Shown here: positions 1 through 9,600 of the stretch, piece after piece
How positions within the stretch are numbered: position 1 is the first letter of the stretch
How the letters are laid out: the number at the start of each line of letters is the position of its first letter
Source: Rhodospirillales bacterium
Lineage (GTDB): Bacteria > Pseudomonadota > Alphaproteobacteria > BOG-932 > Roseiterribacteraceae
DNA length: 61,443 nt
Assembly: GCA_003165335.1 (NCBI GenBank)
Contig: PLTD01000083.1
Location: 1-61,443, forward strand
Reading direction: 5' to 3'
The notes under the pieces: generated by a model
Databases searched by the model: none
Seen by the model: the letters and a program-made list of their open reading frames with translations, nothing else
Told to the model about the DNA's origin: nothing
Translations under genes and position numbers: made by a program

Positions 1-91
1 GCTGGATTTTATCCTGAAAATTTAGGTTTTGCTGAGGTTAGCATCTCGCTCGGATCGAACGCACCTGACCAACCATTGCTCTGAAAATTGC

Positions 92-2719
92 ATGTCCAAT
101 ACCATTCCACTTGAGGTGTCACAAAAAGCGCCAGGACGGTTCACACTTTTTCTAGGTGCTGCACCAGGCGTCGGAAAGACCCATCAGATGCTCCGGGCCG
201 CGCTTCGAAGGAAGGCGGATGGGACCGATGTGATAATCGGCGCCCTCGAATCTCACGGTCAACCTGACATGCACGCGCTTGCCGAGCCGTTCGAAACAAC
301 CCCGCTCCAGAAGGTGAAGCACAGGGGCCTCGATCTTGAAGAGATGGACCTCGACGCAATTCTTGCCCGACGACCGCAACTAGTTCTTGTTGACGAGCTC
401 GCTCACGTTAACGCGCCCGGGAGCGCTCGCCCGACCCGCTATCTCGACATTCAGGAGCTACTCGCGGCCGGTATCGACGTCTATTCGACCGTGAACATTC
501 AACATTTCGAAAGCCTGCACGGCACCGTCGCCAATATCGCCAAAATTCGTGTGCGCAATACCGTGCCGGACAGCATGATTGAACTGGCCGACTCGATCGA
601 ATTCGTTGACCTGCCACCAGAGAAGCTTCTCGACCGGCTTCACGAAGGCAAGGTCGATACAGGCAATCTGAAACAGCAGGCGATAACCCGCTATTTTTCG
701 CTTCGCACCCTCGGTGCGATGCGTGACCTCGCTGTGCGCGCCACGGCGAGCAACCGTATACTGGTTTGCGTTACCGAGGCTCCCCATTCTATCGAACTCC
801 TCCATTCGGCGAAGCGCATGGCCACCCGTCTCGGTGCCGAATGGACTGCGCTCTATGTGAAAACGGCGAGCTTCAATAGGCTTAAGGAGTCGGAGCGGGA
901 GTCATTGTCCGCGATTCTGCTGACCGCCAAAAAGCTGGGCGGCGAAGCGGTCGTTATTCCCGGCCGCCACATCGCCGACGACGTACTGCGATATGCCAGG
1001 CGGACAAATGCCAAGAACATCATCGTAAGAAAGTCGGAACGTTCCCGATGGTCCGAAGTGCTCCACGGCTCCGTCGTGCGCGAACTCGCGAAGCATGCAT
1101 GGAACATTGATTTACATGTTGTCACGAATGAAAGAGCCCCTTGGGATGAACCGGCGAAAGCACTCAAGCCTGCTTTTAAATGGACTGCCGCGGCCATACG
1201 GCCATATATAGTCAGCACTGGGATCGTCGCACTGGCGGTGGGCTTTGCCTATCTTATCAGCCAAGTTTCTACTCGCGACAACCTGTCGATCATTTTCTTG
1301 ATTCCCGTCTTATGGTCGGCACTCCGCTATGGGCTGTGGCCGTCGATCGCGGCGTCTATCCTAAGCGTCCTTGCGTGGGATTTCTTCTTTACCATACCTC
1401 TATACAGCCTCGAGATGGATGATCCACGAGACATTCTGGCTCTGGCTTTTTTCTTCGTTGTCGCACTCATTATCAGTGAACTAGTCGCCGCGAAGAAGAA
1501 ACTAAGCGAAAGTCTGGCGAAGCAAGCTGAGGTCGCGAAGCGCCTCAATGTGGTTAGCCAGAAGATCGCAGAGGCTGGATCGCAGGAAGAATTGCTGCGT
1601 GTTCTCGCAAACGACGTAGCGGTCATGCTCGACTGCGACGTGATCATACTGATGCCGGAAGCTAACGGGTTGCACCCTCGGGCGGCTTCAAGGCCCCAGC
1701 GCAAACTCACTGCTACGGATCAAGCCGCTGCGCACTGGGCTCTTAGCCGCATACTGCCCGTGGGACGAGGCACCAAGAGCCTACCTGGAGCAAACTATCT
1801 GTTCCACCCATTGCGCACGCCGCGGGGTGCTGTCGGTGTCGTAGGGATTAAGCGTGAGCAGTCTCCTCTCCTTCTGCCCGACGAGTACAGCCTGCTCTCA
1901 ACGCTTCTTGACCAAGCTGCCGTAGCAGTCGAGCGCGCGCAGCTTGCCGAGGCAATCGACCAAACCCGCTGGCAAGTCGAGACTGAGCGGCTGCGCAATA
2001 CGATGCTGACGTCGATCTCGCACGATCTACGCACACCGCTCACAACGATCATCGCGGCGCACTCGACACTCAAGAGCATCGGGCCTGAAGGCGATGCTGC
2101 GATTCGGATGGAATTGGTCGATATGGCGCAGGCCGAGGCGGAGCGATTAAACCGATTCATTGGCAATCTTCTCGACATAACCCGACTCGACTCTGGCAGT
2201 CTCAACCTCAGGCTTGAGCCAATCGATTTAGAGGATGTGATCCGATCGGCTCTCGACCGAGCGCGACCGCTCATTTCCAATCATGTTGTCGACGTCGATC
2301 TGGATCCCGATTTACCGATGGCAAGTGCTGATTTTCTGTTGCTCGAGCAAGTCATTTTCAATCTTCTCGACAACGCTGCAAAATATTCGCCCTCGAATAC
2401 CGCCATCACCATTCGCGCCTATCTTGAGCATGACGGGATAGGCATTGCCGTGATGGATAATGGAGAGGGGCTCCCCGCTCAATCGATCGAGGCGATCTTC
2501 GACAAATTTGTCCGTCTTCGGATGGGCGATAAGAAGCGCGCCGGCACCGGACTGGGGCTGCCGATTTGCCGAGGCTTTGTAGAAGCGATGGGGGGAACGT
2601 TGACCGCTACCAATCAGCGAGACCGATCGGGGGCAATATTCTCGATCAGCCTAGCGAAAGCTCCCGCCAGGACGTCGACCGTCGAAAGGTTAACCCCAGG
2701 AAGGCGAGCCGATCGCTGA
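92..2719 (+). CDS. kdpD: KdpD-type sensor histidine kinase (orphan)
   Basis: Membrane sensor kinase that in its family controls the Kdp high-affinity K+ pump through KdpE. Seen in order: N-terminal KdpD domain with Walker A GAAPGVGKT and a VLVDELAH Walker B, a USP-like domain (about residues 220-340), a block of four hydrophobic segments (about 370-470), a GAF-like region, then HisKA with the phospho-acceptor SHDLRTPL (His about 644), N-box DNAAKYSP and G-boxes MDNGEGL and GTGLGLPIC. About 875 aa, near full length for KdpD. I chose the ATG at 92, which begins MSNTIPLEV; the frame is open back to a TTG at 29 but that extension is not family-like. No kdpE follows, and no kdpB or kdpC is present in the window, so the partner regulator must be elsewhere or lost. 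Identity sure; function in this setting uncertain. Confidence 0.93.
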   Translation: MSNTIPLEVSQKAPGRFTLFLGAAPGVGKTHQMLRAALRRKADGTDVIIGALESHGQPDMHALAEPFETTPLQKVKHRGLDLEEMDLDAILARRPQLVLVDELAHVNAPGSARPTRYLDIQELLAAGIDVYSTVNIQHFESLHGTVANIAKIRVRNTVPDSMIELADSIEFVDLPPEKLLDRLHEGKVDTGNLKQQAITRYFSLRTLGAMRDLAVRATASNRILVCVTEAPHSIELLHSAKRMATRLGAEWTALYVKTASFNRLKESERESLSAILLTAKKLGGEAVVIPGRHIADDVLRYARRTNAKNIIVRKSERSRWSEVLHGSVVRELAKHAWNIDLHVVTNERAPWDEPAKALKPAFKWTAAAIRPYIVSTGIVALAVGFAYLISQVSTRDNLSIIFLIPVLWSALRYGLWPSIAASILSVLAWDFFFTIPLYSLEMDDPRDILALAFFFVVALIISELVAAKKKLSESLAKQAEVAKRLNVVSQKIAEAGSQEELLRVLANDVAVMLDCDVIILMPEANGLHPRAASRPQRKLTATDQAAAHWALSRILPVGRGTKSLPGANYLFHPLRTPRGAVGVVGIKREQSPLLLPDEYSLLSTLLDQAAVAVERAQLAEAIDQTRWQVETERLRNTMLTSISHDLRTPLTTIIAAHSTLKSIGPEGDAAIRMELVDMAQAEAERLNRFIGNLLDITRLDSGSLNLRLEPIDLEDVIRSALDRARPLISNHVVDVDLDPDLPMASADFLLLEQVIFNLLDNAAKYSPSNTAITIRAYLEHDGIGIAVMDNGEGLPAQSIEAIFDKFVRLRMGDKKRAGTGLGLPICRGFVEAMGGTLTATNQRDRSGAIFSISLAKAPARTSTVERLTPGRRADR

Positions 2720-3234
2720 TGGGCGTCGATGGTGCCGCCGGAAAGTGGGTGTGTCACGACACCGGCTCCCTGCACCGCCATCCGGCGTCGAATCGTTGGG
2801 TCGGCCCTGACGAACACCAGTAACGGGGAAGATTTCCCCCAAAAGACCCGGAGCCGGCAGTTGGCCGGAGGTCCCATTTACCTCGGCAAATGGCAGATCT
2901 CGGTCAGCGCGGTTGAACGGGTTCATTGTGGCGCGGTTTTCACGGCTAACTATAAATCGCCTGATCGGAAATATCCGCTCCATACGTTCCAATCGGCGAT
3001 CGTTCTGCTTTCCGTCACTTTGCGAAGGGGAGGCGGCCAAGCCATTCAGTTGAGTGATGGCAGCGCGCGAAAGCGGTCTTTGGGAGCTACCGCTCGATGC
3101 CACTCGAGCCAGCCGCCTAATGCGCATTAGCCTTAGACTGCCTAGTGCCAGTGGCTCAAACAGTTGATATGGGTCAATGGAGCGCTTTGCCAAATGACGT
3201 CAGTTAGGTTTGAATCGTGAAGCAGGAGGCGACG
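2720..3234. other. Intergenic stretch without a convincing gene
   Basis: Where kdpE would be expected after kdpD there is about 0.5 kb in which both strands have open frames of 130-170 codons, but neither shows a recognisable motif, a sensible start or any resemblance to a response regulator. I read it as rearrangement debris. Confidence 0.5.
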
Positions 3235-3546
3235 ATGTATTATAAATACTTCCGTGAACGCGCGTCCTTGTGCCGTCGCTCCGCCGAGGGAACGAACGCG
3301 TGGCTTTCGGAAGTGTCCCTAGAATTGGCGGTCATGTTCGAAGAGATGGCGGAGGACGCTTTAATCCGCGAACTCAGCCGCCGAAGCGAGGCCACTGCGG
3401 TGGCGGCCGGACTGAAAGCGCAACGTCCCATGCAACCAGACGCAGCGACGCTGCAGAGCCGGGCCTCCCCCTGGTGGCGGATAGGATGCGACCGACCGAG
3501 GGAAAGGCGGCCCGTGCATCCAACGAGCGCGATTGAATGCATCTGA
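3235..3546 (+). CDS. Small hypothetical protein
   Basis: Possible 103-aa protein. The ATG at 3235 follows an AGGAGG at 3224-3229 with ideal spacing, which is the main support. The first 50 residues (MYYKYFRERASLCRRSAEG onward) look like a short two-helix protein of the kind common in alphaproteobacteria, where an F-R-E-R-A-x-x-C-R pattern is followed by an acidic helix. The C-terminal half is arginine- and proline-rich and looks like read-through, so the original gene may have ended earlier or been frameshifted. Function unknown. Confidence 0.4.
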   Translation: MYYKYFRERASLCRRSAEGTNAWLSEVSLELAVMFEEMAEDALIRELSRRSEATAVAAGLKAQRPMQPDAATLQSRASPWWRIGCDRPRERRPVHPTSAIECI

Positions 3547-3721
3547 GCGTAAACCATAGGGCGGTCTTTTATTTCTCGTTTGCAACTTTGCGCTGCGGGG
3601 CCCATGGATTTTTTATGCCGAAATGGTCAGCTTTCACTCATGCCCGACTGCATAGAAGCGAAACGATATCGGCCCTCCGTGCCGCTGAGTCTCAATTGGC
3701 TGGTGTCATGAACTTGGTTTC

Positions 3722-5455
3722 GTGCCAGTGAGCGCCGCCGGTTGGGGACAGATCGGCCTACTCGCGCTCCTCGTCGCCGCTCTGGTGAGGCCGCTGGGTG
3801 GCTATATCGGCCGCGTCTATGCCGGTGAGCCGACGGTGTTACGGCCGGTTCTGAAGCCGGTTGAGTCGGCTATCTACCGATTAGCGGGCGTTGATACCGC
3901 GACCGAGCAGACCTGGTCTTCCTATACCGTTTCTCTACTCATCTTCAACGCGGTCGGAGCGGTCGTGCTATACGCCCTGTTACGCCTGCAGGAGCTGCTG
4001 CCGCTCAATGGACAAGCATTCCCGGCGGCGTCTCCGGATCTGTCGCTCGACACGGCGGTCAGCTTCGTTTCCAACACCAGCTGGCAATCCTATGCCGGCG
4101 AGACGACCTTGTCTTACCTATCCCAGATGGTGGGAATAGCCGTCCAGAGCTTCCTGTCCGCGGCGACCGGCATGGCGGTCGCGATGGCGCTGATCCGCGG
4201 AATCGCGCGCCGGGCTACCGAGACGATCGGCAATTTCTGGGCCGACCTGACGCGCGGCGTGCTTTACGTGCTGTTGCCTATCTCGATTGTGGCAGCGCTG
4301 TTCTTCATGTTCGAGGGCGTGCCGCAGACGCTGGAGCCATTTGTGGCGGCGCATACGATCACGGGTGACATACAGCTAATCGCGCGCGGTCCTGTCGCCA
4401 GCCAGGAGGCGATCAAGCTGCTAAGCGGCGACGGCGGCGGATTCTTCAACGTCAACTCGGCCCATCCGTTCGAAAACCCGACGGCGCTGACCAATCTCAT
4501 CGAAATGGTCCTGATGATGACGATCGGCGCAGCGCTAACCAACACGTTCGGCCGCATGGTCGGCAACGAAAAGCAGGGCTGGGCCGTGTTTGCGGCGATG
4601 GCATTGTTGTTCGCGCTTGGCACCGCCGGACTGAACGTGGCCGAACTCGACGGCAATCCGGCCTTCACGCCGCTCGGCGTCGACCAGGCGGCGGGCCCGC
4701 TGCAGCCGGGCGGAAACATGGAAGGCAAAGAGGTACGCTTCGGCATCGGCGGATCGGCGCTGTTCGCCGAGCTTTCGACCGCATCCTCCGACGGCGCGGT
4801 CAATGCGATGCATGACAGCTTCATGCCGCTCAGCGGCGCGATCCTGATGGCCAACATGATGGTCGACGAGGTGATCTTCGGTGCCCCCGGCTCTGGCCTG
4901 TGGGGGATGCTGCTCTTCGCCTTTGTGAGCGTATTCCTTGCCGGCCTGATGATCGGACGGACGCCGGAATTCATCGGCAAGAAGATCGAAGAGCGGGAGA
5001 TCAAGATGACCGCACTCGCTCTGCTCGTCGCGCCCGCCGCGATCTTGGGGCTGACGGCGGTGGCAAGCGTGATCGCGCCTGGCTTGGCGGGGCCGGCCAA
5101 TTTCGGACCGCACGGCTTCTCCGAAATCCTTTATGGCTTCACCTCGGCCGCAGCCACCAACGGAAGCGCCTTTGCCGGACTTTCGGCGAACTCGCCCTTC
5201 TACAATGTGACGCTGGCGCTCGCGATGTTCGCGGGCCGCTATCTGGTGATCGTTCCGGTGCTGGCGATTGCCGGATCGCTCGCCGCCAAAGGCGCTGCGC
5301 CGCGCAGCGCCGGCACGCTGCCGACCGATGGCGCGCTCTTCGCCCTGTTGCTTGCCGGCACTATCGTGATTGTCGGCGGACTCAGTTTCTTTCCCTCTTT
5401 GGCGCTAGGCCCGATCGTCGAGCATTTCGCCATGCAGACAGGGCTGACCTACTGA
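3722..5455 (+). CDS. kdpA: Potassium-transporting ATPase subunit KdpA (orphan)
   Basis: K+-conducting channel-like subunit of the KdpFABC P-type ATPase, inner membrane, full length at about 577 aa. Visible family signatures: NTSWQSYAGETTLSYLSQM, GGGFFNVNSAHPFENPTALTN, VDEVIFGAPGSGLWGML and FTSAAATNGSAFAGLSANS, corresponding to the four selectivity-filter repeats. Two filters depart from the common form: SGDGGGFFN where GTNGGGFFN is usual, and ATNGSAFAG where NNNGSAFAG is usual. Start is a GTG at 3722, or the in-frame GTG at 3728; neither has a clear ribosome-binding site. No kdpF precedes it, and directly downstream lies convergent hflX rather than kdpB/kdpC, so no pump can be assembled from this locus alone. 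Identity sure, functionality doubtful. Confidence 0.93.
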   Translation: MPVSAAGWGQIGLLALLVAALVRPLGGYIGRVYAGEPTVLRPVLKPVESAIYRLAGVDTATEQTWSSYTVSLLIFNAVGAVVLYALLRLQELLPLNGQAFPAASPDLSLDTAVSFVSNTSWQSYAGETTLSYLSQMVGIAVQSFLSAATGMAVAMALIRGIARRATETIGNFWADLTRGVLYVLLPISIVAALFFMFEGVPQTLEPFVAAHTITGDIQLIARGPVASQEAIKLLSGDGGGFFNVNSAHPFENPTALTNLIEMVLMMTIGAALTNTFGRMVGNEKQGWAVFAAMALLFALGTAGLNVAELDGNPAFTPLGVDQAAGPLQPGGNMEGKEVRFGIGGSALFAELSTASSDGAVNAMHDSFMPLSGAILMANMMVDEVIFGAPGSGLWGMLLFAFVSVFLAGLMIGRTPEFIGKKIEEREIKMTALALLVAPAAILGLTAVASVIAPGLAGPANFGPHGFSEILYGFTSAAATNGSAFAGLSANSPFYNVTLALAMFAGRYLVIVPVLAIAGSLAAKGAAPRSAGTLPTDGALFALLLAGTIVIVGGLSFFPSLALGPIVEHFAMQTGLTY

Positions 5456-5476
5456 AAGCCGAATAGTCGGGAGGCC

Positions 5477-6838
5477 TTAGGAACCCGCGAGTGTCCGCCT
5501 CAGCCGTGCGATCGCGGCGGGAAGACCGCGCACGGTCATGATCCTGCCGGTGGCGTCATAATCCTGAGACAGCACGCGTGCATTCTCGTATATTTCGCCA
5601 AGCAGCCCCTGTTTCGCGTAGGGCAGGGTCAGCTGTTCGTCGACCATCGACGCCTCGAAGAACGCAATAATGGTCTCGCGCAATGCGGCCACATCCTCGG
5701 GCCGCTTGGACGAGAGGAGGATCGCGTCAGGATGCTTGGCCTGCAGGTGGGCGCGATCCTCGTCGCTCACCCGATCGATCTTGTTGAGGATCAAGCGTGA
5801 CGGCACAACGTCCGCCCCGATCTCGCGCAGTACCTCGCGCGTGACCTCGAGCTGCGAGAGGTAGGTCGGATCGGAGGCGTCGACGACATAGAGCAGCAAG
5901 GAGGCCTCAAGCGCCTCGGCCAATGTGGAGCGGAACGAGGCGACCAGATCGTGGGGCAGCTTCTTGATGAAGCCGACCGTATCGGCAACCAGTACGCGCG
6001 GGCTCGCCTCCGGCTGCAATGCCCGCACCGTCGTGTCGAGCGTCGCAAACAGCTGGTTCGCCACCAGCACATCGCTGCCGGTGAGGGCGCGCATCAGGGA
6101 CGATTTCCCGGCGTTGGTGTAACCGACCAGCGCGACACGCAACTGGTCCCGGCGACCAGACCGGCGTTGGTCGTTTTCCTTCTGGGTAGCCTCAAGCTGC
6201 TCCTTCAACTCCGCCAGACGATCCCGGATCGCGCGCCGTTCGAGATCGAGATCGGATTCGCCCGCCCCGGCACCCTGTTGCCGACCGCCACCGGAAGCCG
6301 ATTCTCGCAGGCGTGGGGCGATATATTTCAGGCGCGCGATTTCGACTTGGAGCTTGGCCTCACGGCTGTGCGCATGGCGATGGAAGATTTCCATGATCAC
6401 GCCGGTCCGGTCGAGCACCTTGGCCCCGGTGGCACGTTCCAGATTGCGAATCTGGCTGGGCGAGATTTCGTGATCGACGATAACAAAATCCGGTTTCAGC
6501 GGCGCATCAGGTTCGGTCTCGGCGGAAGGCGGTTCAGGGGCCGTCGTTTCGGCGGATTCGATACGTTCACGCGCCTTCGTCGTATTTTTAGGCGCCATCG
6601 ATGCGACGACGCCCGTTCCGCCGGTTATCGCGGCAAGATCCTCAAGCCGGCCCTTACCGAGCACGGTCGCGCCGCTCACCCCGTCGCGTTTCTGCGACAG
6701 AGTGCCGACGACCTCGTATCCCAGCGTCTTCACGAGATGACCCAGTTCTTCCAGGCTTGCGGCAAGAACGGCATCGTCCACGCCGGGAAGCTGAATACCG
6801 ACCAGGATCGCGCGCTGCACAGGTGGTTTTGTGTCCAT
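5477..6838 (-). CDS. hflX: Ribosome-dissociating GTPase HflX
   Basis: GTPase of the Obg-HflX superfamily that splits stalled or stress-hibernating ribosomes. Seen: N-terminal HflX domain with GKGRLEDL and the glycine-rich SASGGGRQQGAGAGESDLD linker, a helical ERRAIRDRLAELK segment, then the G domain with G1 GYTNAGKSS, G3 DTVGFIKKLP and G4 NKID. About 453 aa from the ATG at 6838; an in-frame GTG at 6853 would add five residues and neither start has a strong ribosome-binding site. An unusual acidic/proline-rich insert (about residues 90-115, rich in E, P and T) splits the N-terminal domain. It converges on kdpA with 21 bp between stops. hfq, its common neighbour, is absent upstream. Confidence 0.95.
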   Translation of the reverse strand: MDTKPPVQRAILVGIQLPGVDDAVLAASLEELGHLVKTLGYEVVGTLSQKRDGVSGATVLGKGRLEDLAAITGGTGVVASMAPKNTTKARERIESAETTAPEPPSAETEPDAPLKPDFVIVDHEISPSQIRNLERATGAKVLDRTGVIMEIFHRHAHSREAKLQVEIARLKYIAPRLRESASGGGRQQGAGAGESDLDLERRAIRDRLAELKEQLEATQKENDQRRSGRRDQLRVALVGYTNAGKSSLMRALTGSDVLVANQLFATLDTTVRALQPEASPRVLVADTVGFIKKLPHDLVASFRSTLAEALEASLLLYVVDASDPTYLSQLEVTREVLREIGADVVPSRLILNKIDRVSDEDRAHLQAKHPDAILLSSKRPEDVAALRETIIAFFEASMVDEQLTLPYAKQGLLGEIYENARVLSQDYDATGRIMTVRGLPAAIARLRRTLAGS

Positions 6839-6934
6839 GATGGATGACGTCACACGAATTGCGCCGGGGCGCCAGTAGTATGCTGAAAATGCGATCGCCG
6901 GCTGTTCGACTGCGTCTCTGTTATGGGCTCGGCT

Positions 6935-7183
6935 TTATGCTGCTTCGTGCCGTGCCTGCTGGCGTTCGATAGCGCGGGCGAGCGTCCCACCTTCGAACAC
7001 CGTGTCCTCCACGCCGCGGAGCAGTTTGATGATGTAAAGCGCCTCGCCCCCCAATTCGGCCAGTTGGACGCAGAATCTCAGTGCGCTGTCCAAGGTCGGG
7101 AAGGTCTTCTCATATTCGATGGAGCTCGCGGGAGGAGCCGCCTTGGTTTTCGTGTAGCTCAGAACAAACAATATATTGGCCAT
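6935..7183 (-). CDS. Small hypothetical protein (paralog of 9349-9600)
   Basis: 82-aa protein of unknown function, MANILFVLSYTKTKAAPPAS at the N-terminus, no signal peptide or membrane span evident. It aligns over its first 60 residues with the protein read at 9349-9600 on the other strand, sharing the pattern F-V-x-x-Y-x-K-T-K-x-x-P-P-A, K-T-F, S-A-L-x-x-C and L-x-R-G. That shared pattern is the best evidence that this is a true gene family rather than a chance frame. It lies upstream of hflX on the same strand, in the accessory stretch. Confidence 0.55.
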   Translation of the reverse strand: MANILFVLSYTKTKAAPPASSIEYEKTFPTLDSALRFCVQLAELGGEALYIIKLLRGVEDTVFEGGTLARAIERQQARHEAA

Positions 7184-7539
7184 GATTGATCTCGATGTGC
7201 GGGAAACAGTTTGGACACTGGACAGGCCTGGACTAAAGGGCGATGGCCGAGTTCAGTCGGTGTCGCGGCATCGGTGGCGCTGTTCGGGTTGCCGGGTGGC
7301 TGACGACCAAATGAGCCGCATCGACCGCGTGTTGCTGCGGACCGCCCAAGCGTAAATTCCGACAATGGAATGCACGCAAGTCCAACTCACAATCCCTTGA
7401 GGATACGAAGAATCCTCGCCCCATCCGCCGCCCAGCCGGCTTCCCACCGATTGCGGACTGCTTGCCGGGGAGAGACGCTTCTTGCGGCTGCTCAGGACCA
7501 CGAACGTCGTCACGGGCGACAGGATGGCCAACCACCGGC
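7184..7539. other. Intergenic stretch without a convincing gene
   Basis: About 356 bp between the methyltransferase stop and the small hypothetical downstream of it on the same strand. Several overlapping frames are open but none has a start with a ribosome-binding site or any recognisable motif. I see no clear terminator or repeat here. Confidence 0.5.
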
Positions 7540-8529
7540 TCACGATGCCCACCGCTCTGACGTCGCGACCGGACGATGCGCGACAAGCAGCAAGTGGGCC
7601 GCATGCTCCATAAAACGCGGGCTCGCGCCATAGGCGTCCTCGATCCGGGAAAGCTCGCTGTCGAACTGATCGTCGGCCAGCGCCGGGACCAGGGGGTTCC
7701 AACGCGGGTCCAGCGCAAAGCGGCTATGGAACAGGTCCAGTCCGCGCAGCGTCTCGATCTCGAAATCATGCGCGAAATAACCGCGTAGTTCCGATGCCGA
7801 GAACAGGTGGATATTCATGGTGAAGCACCGCCCATCGCACAGTTCGACCCGGCAGCGGTCAAGAATATTGTCCTGGCGGAATTGCTGCGCGTTCTCGACC
7901 GTATCCACGAACACCGAAGGCGGGCTACCGATCGGGCGGACCGTGGCGACAAAGAAGCCTCGGGTAACCCGCGCAAGCTCCCGGGCGATCCAGGGAAGGC
8001 GTATGACCTCCAGATGGCTCAGAACGCTATAGAGGCAGATTGTCAGATCGACCGACTTGTCATTTTCAGGCAGCCGATCGCACAGATCGGCGACTTCGAA
8101 TGTCAGTGCGACTTCGGGCAGATCGCTCAAGTCGCGCGACAGTAGCCGCGCCCGCTCCACCTGGGCCCCGGCGATGTCAAAGCCGCGGGCGGATATCCGG
8201 GAAAAGCCGAGGCTATGCGCGCGGGTCACCAGTCGGCGCAGCCACGTGCCCGGGCCGCAGCCTGCATCGAGAATCCGGATCTCGCATCGGCCGGCGGCGC
8301 GTAGCGCCACCAGCTTGGCGTCGAGCACCTCCCATAGGCAGCGGTCGGCATAAGCGTGCGGGCCATCGAAGGCGAAAAGCTGATGCGGGTCACCGTCGGC
8401 ATAAGCGGCATAGCCTGCGCCGGCCTGATTATAAATTGCGGCGACGCCCTGTCCTGGGTTGGCGCGGGCCAACCGAGCTGCCGCGGCGACGTCACGCTCA
8501 GGCACGATCCGAATGTTCGGGTTAACCAT
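7540..8529 (-). CDS. Class I SAM-dependent methyltransferase
   Basis: Soluble 329-aa methyltransferase of unknown substrate. The Rossmann fold is clear: motif I ILDAGCGPGTWLRRLV, an acidic ARGFDIAGAQVERAR after strand 2, a FEVADLCDRLP motif and SVDLTICLYSVLSHL motif IV. The start at ATG 8529 is preferred over upstream in-frame codons because it overlaps by 8 nt the end of the 72-aa gene transcribed just before it, giving translational coupling. The N-terminal 60 residues (ARLARANPGQGVAAIYNQAG) precede the fold and may recognise the acceptor. It sits in a gene-poor accessory stretch; no pathway neighbours point to a substrate. Confidence 0.8.
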   Translation of the reverse strand: MVNPNIRIVPERDVAAAARLARANPGQGVAAIYNQAGAGYAAYADGDPHQLFAFDGPHAYADRCLWEVLDAKLVALRAAGRCEIRILDAGCGPGTWLRRLVTRAHSLGFSRISARGFDIAGAQVERARLLSRDLSDLPEVALTFEVADLCDRLPENDKSVDLTICLYSVLSHLEVIRLPWIARELARVTRGFFVATVRPIGSPPSVFVDTVENAQQFRQDNILDRCRVELCDGRCFTMNIHLFSASELRGYFAHDFEIETLRGLDLFHSRFALDPRWNPLVPALADDQFDSELSRIEDAYGASPRFMEHAAHLLLVAHRPVATSERWAS

Positions 8530-8740
8530 TGTTGGATACTGTTTCGAGTTCGATGGGGTAAGGCACCAGAATGGCTGCGTACTGGCGGCCATGATTCAGT
8601 GTTGCGAAACGCGTGGCTTCGGCGCGGCTGGTAAATAGACCACCGCGCAAGCCTAATGGGTCGCGGACGACCCAGAGCCCCCGCCTGTTCTTGCCGACCA
8701 GCAAAGCAGGAGAGCGGAAATATGCCAAGATTTGCTCCAT
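8522..8740 (-). CDS. Small hypothetical protein coupled to methyltransferase
   Basis: 72-aa protein. The centre, NRRGLWVVRDPLGLRGGLFTSRAEA-type (W-V-V-R-D, G-G-x-F-x-S-R-A-E-A-x-R-F-A), resembles a short beta-hairpin-plus-helix protein often seen in alphaproteobacteria and annotated only as hypothetical. Its TAA at 8522-8524 lies inside the first codons of the methyltransferase, so the two are almost certainly co-transcribed and coupled. Function unknown. Confidence 0.6.
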   Translation of the reverse strand: MEQILAYFRSPALLVGKNRRGLWVVRDPLGLRGGLFTSRAEATRFATLNHGRQYAAILVPYPIELETVSNNG

Positions 8741-9348
8741 TGACGAGTCACGCCGGAAACGGCCGCTCTACAGAAGTAAAATCGGCGCCATAAAAAATCG
8801 AGGAGACAAAAGTCTGTATATTATAAACGAGAAATAATAATGACGTTTTTACTAAAGCGAACCCTTGAGGCGATGAAGACTGAGGGTCCGAGCTCTGTGG
8901 CCAAACCTTGCGTTGACCATCATCAAGCTTCGGGCAATATCGATCTACGGTGGACAGAAGAAGGCCTGCGGAAAGCTCCCAATTTCTGCATGTCGACAGA
9001 GTTGGATAGTTTTTCCAGAAAGCCGACGTCGTTGCCACAGGGGCCGTAGCAGTTGCAGCAGGACATAGTCCTTGTCGTCATGTTCCTCCAGCAAAACTGG
9101 CCACCGGCAAGGAATGCCCTAGTCGAGCTTGAACAAGCGCTTAAAAACTCCATGTCAAAGTCAATAATAAATTATAAAGACCCTATAAAATTGCAAATGC
9201 GCAATATTGTTTTAGGTCTTCCTCCGGTCGGTTAAGGCTCTCGTTCTTTATAAATATCGCATTCGCTTGATATAGAATTTTTACGGCCATACGTGCTTCC
9301 TAGACGACACCCATCCATAAACGGGGTCGCAGCGGCCCAAAAGTTATC
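8741..9348. other. AT-rich gene-poor stretch
   Basis: About 600 bp, distinctly richer in A and T than the surroundings (for instance around 8800-8840 and 9150-9280). Short frames exist on both strands but overlap one another and show no motif or start signal. It marks the low-GC accessory interval between the methyltransferase pair and vapBC. Confidence 0.5.
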
Positions 9349-9600
9349 ATGAGCGATCTGTCATTTGTTCCAAATTACAAGAAGACTAAAGTGTCGCCTC
9401 CAGCGATTGGAACGGATTGTGGTAAGACTTTCTTAGCAAAAACCTCCGCACTCAACTTGTGCGGCGTGCGGACTAAGCTGGGCCGTAAAGCGATTGAGCC
9501 GGCCCAGCTATTTCGTGGTGAAGAAGTTGTACTGCTGGCGAGGCGAGAACCAGATCAAGCTATAGTTGGCCAGCGAACCCACTTGAACGAAGTACTGTGA
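9349..9600 (+). CDS. Diverged paralog of the 82-aa hypothetical
   Basis: 83-aa frame, MSDLSFVPNYKKTKVSPPAI at the start, recognisably related to the protein at 6935-7183 across roughly 60 residues (about 24 identical positions by eye, densest in the first 35). After the L-x-R-G position the two diverge completely, which suggests this copy has been truncated or frameshifted. It lies in inverse orientation 2.2 kb away. It may be a decaying duplicate rather than a working gene. Confidence 0.4.
   Translation: MSDLSFVPNYKKTKVSPPAIGTDCGKTFLAKTSALNLCGVRTKLGRKAIEPAQLFRGEEVVLLARREPDQAIVGQRTHLNEVL

Noticed and set aside
2690-3193. Open frame on the minus strand downstream of kdpD
   Set aside because: No ribosome-binding site, no family resemblance, overlaps a similar-length frame on the other strand.
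5951-6847. 298-codon open frame antisense to hflX
   Set aside because: hflX has all G motifs in the other strand; long antisense frames are expected in high-GC genes, and this one has no motif or start signal.
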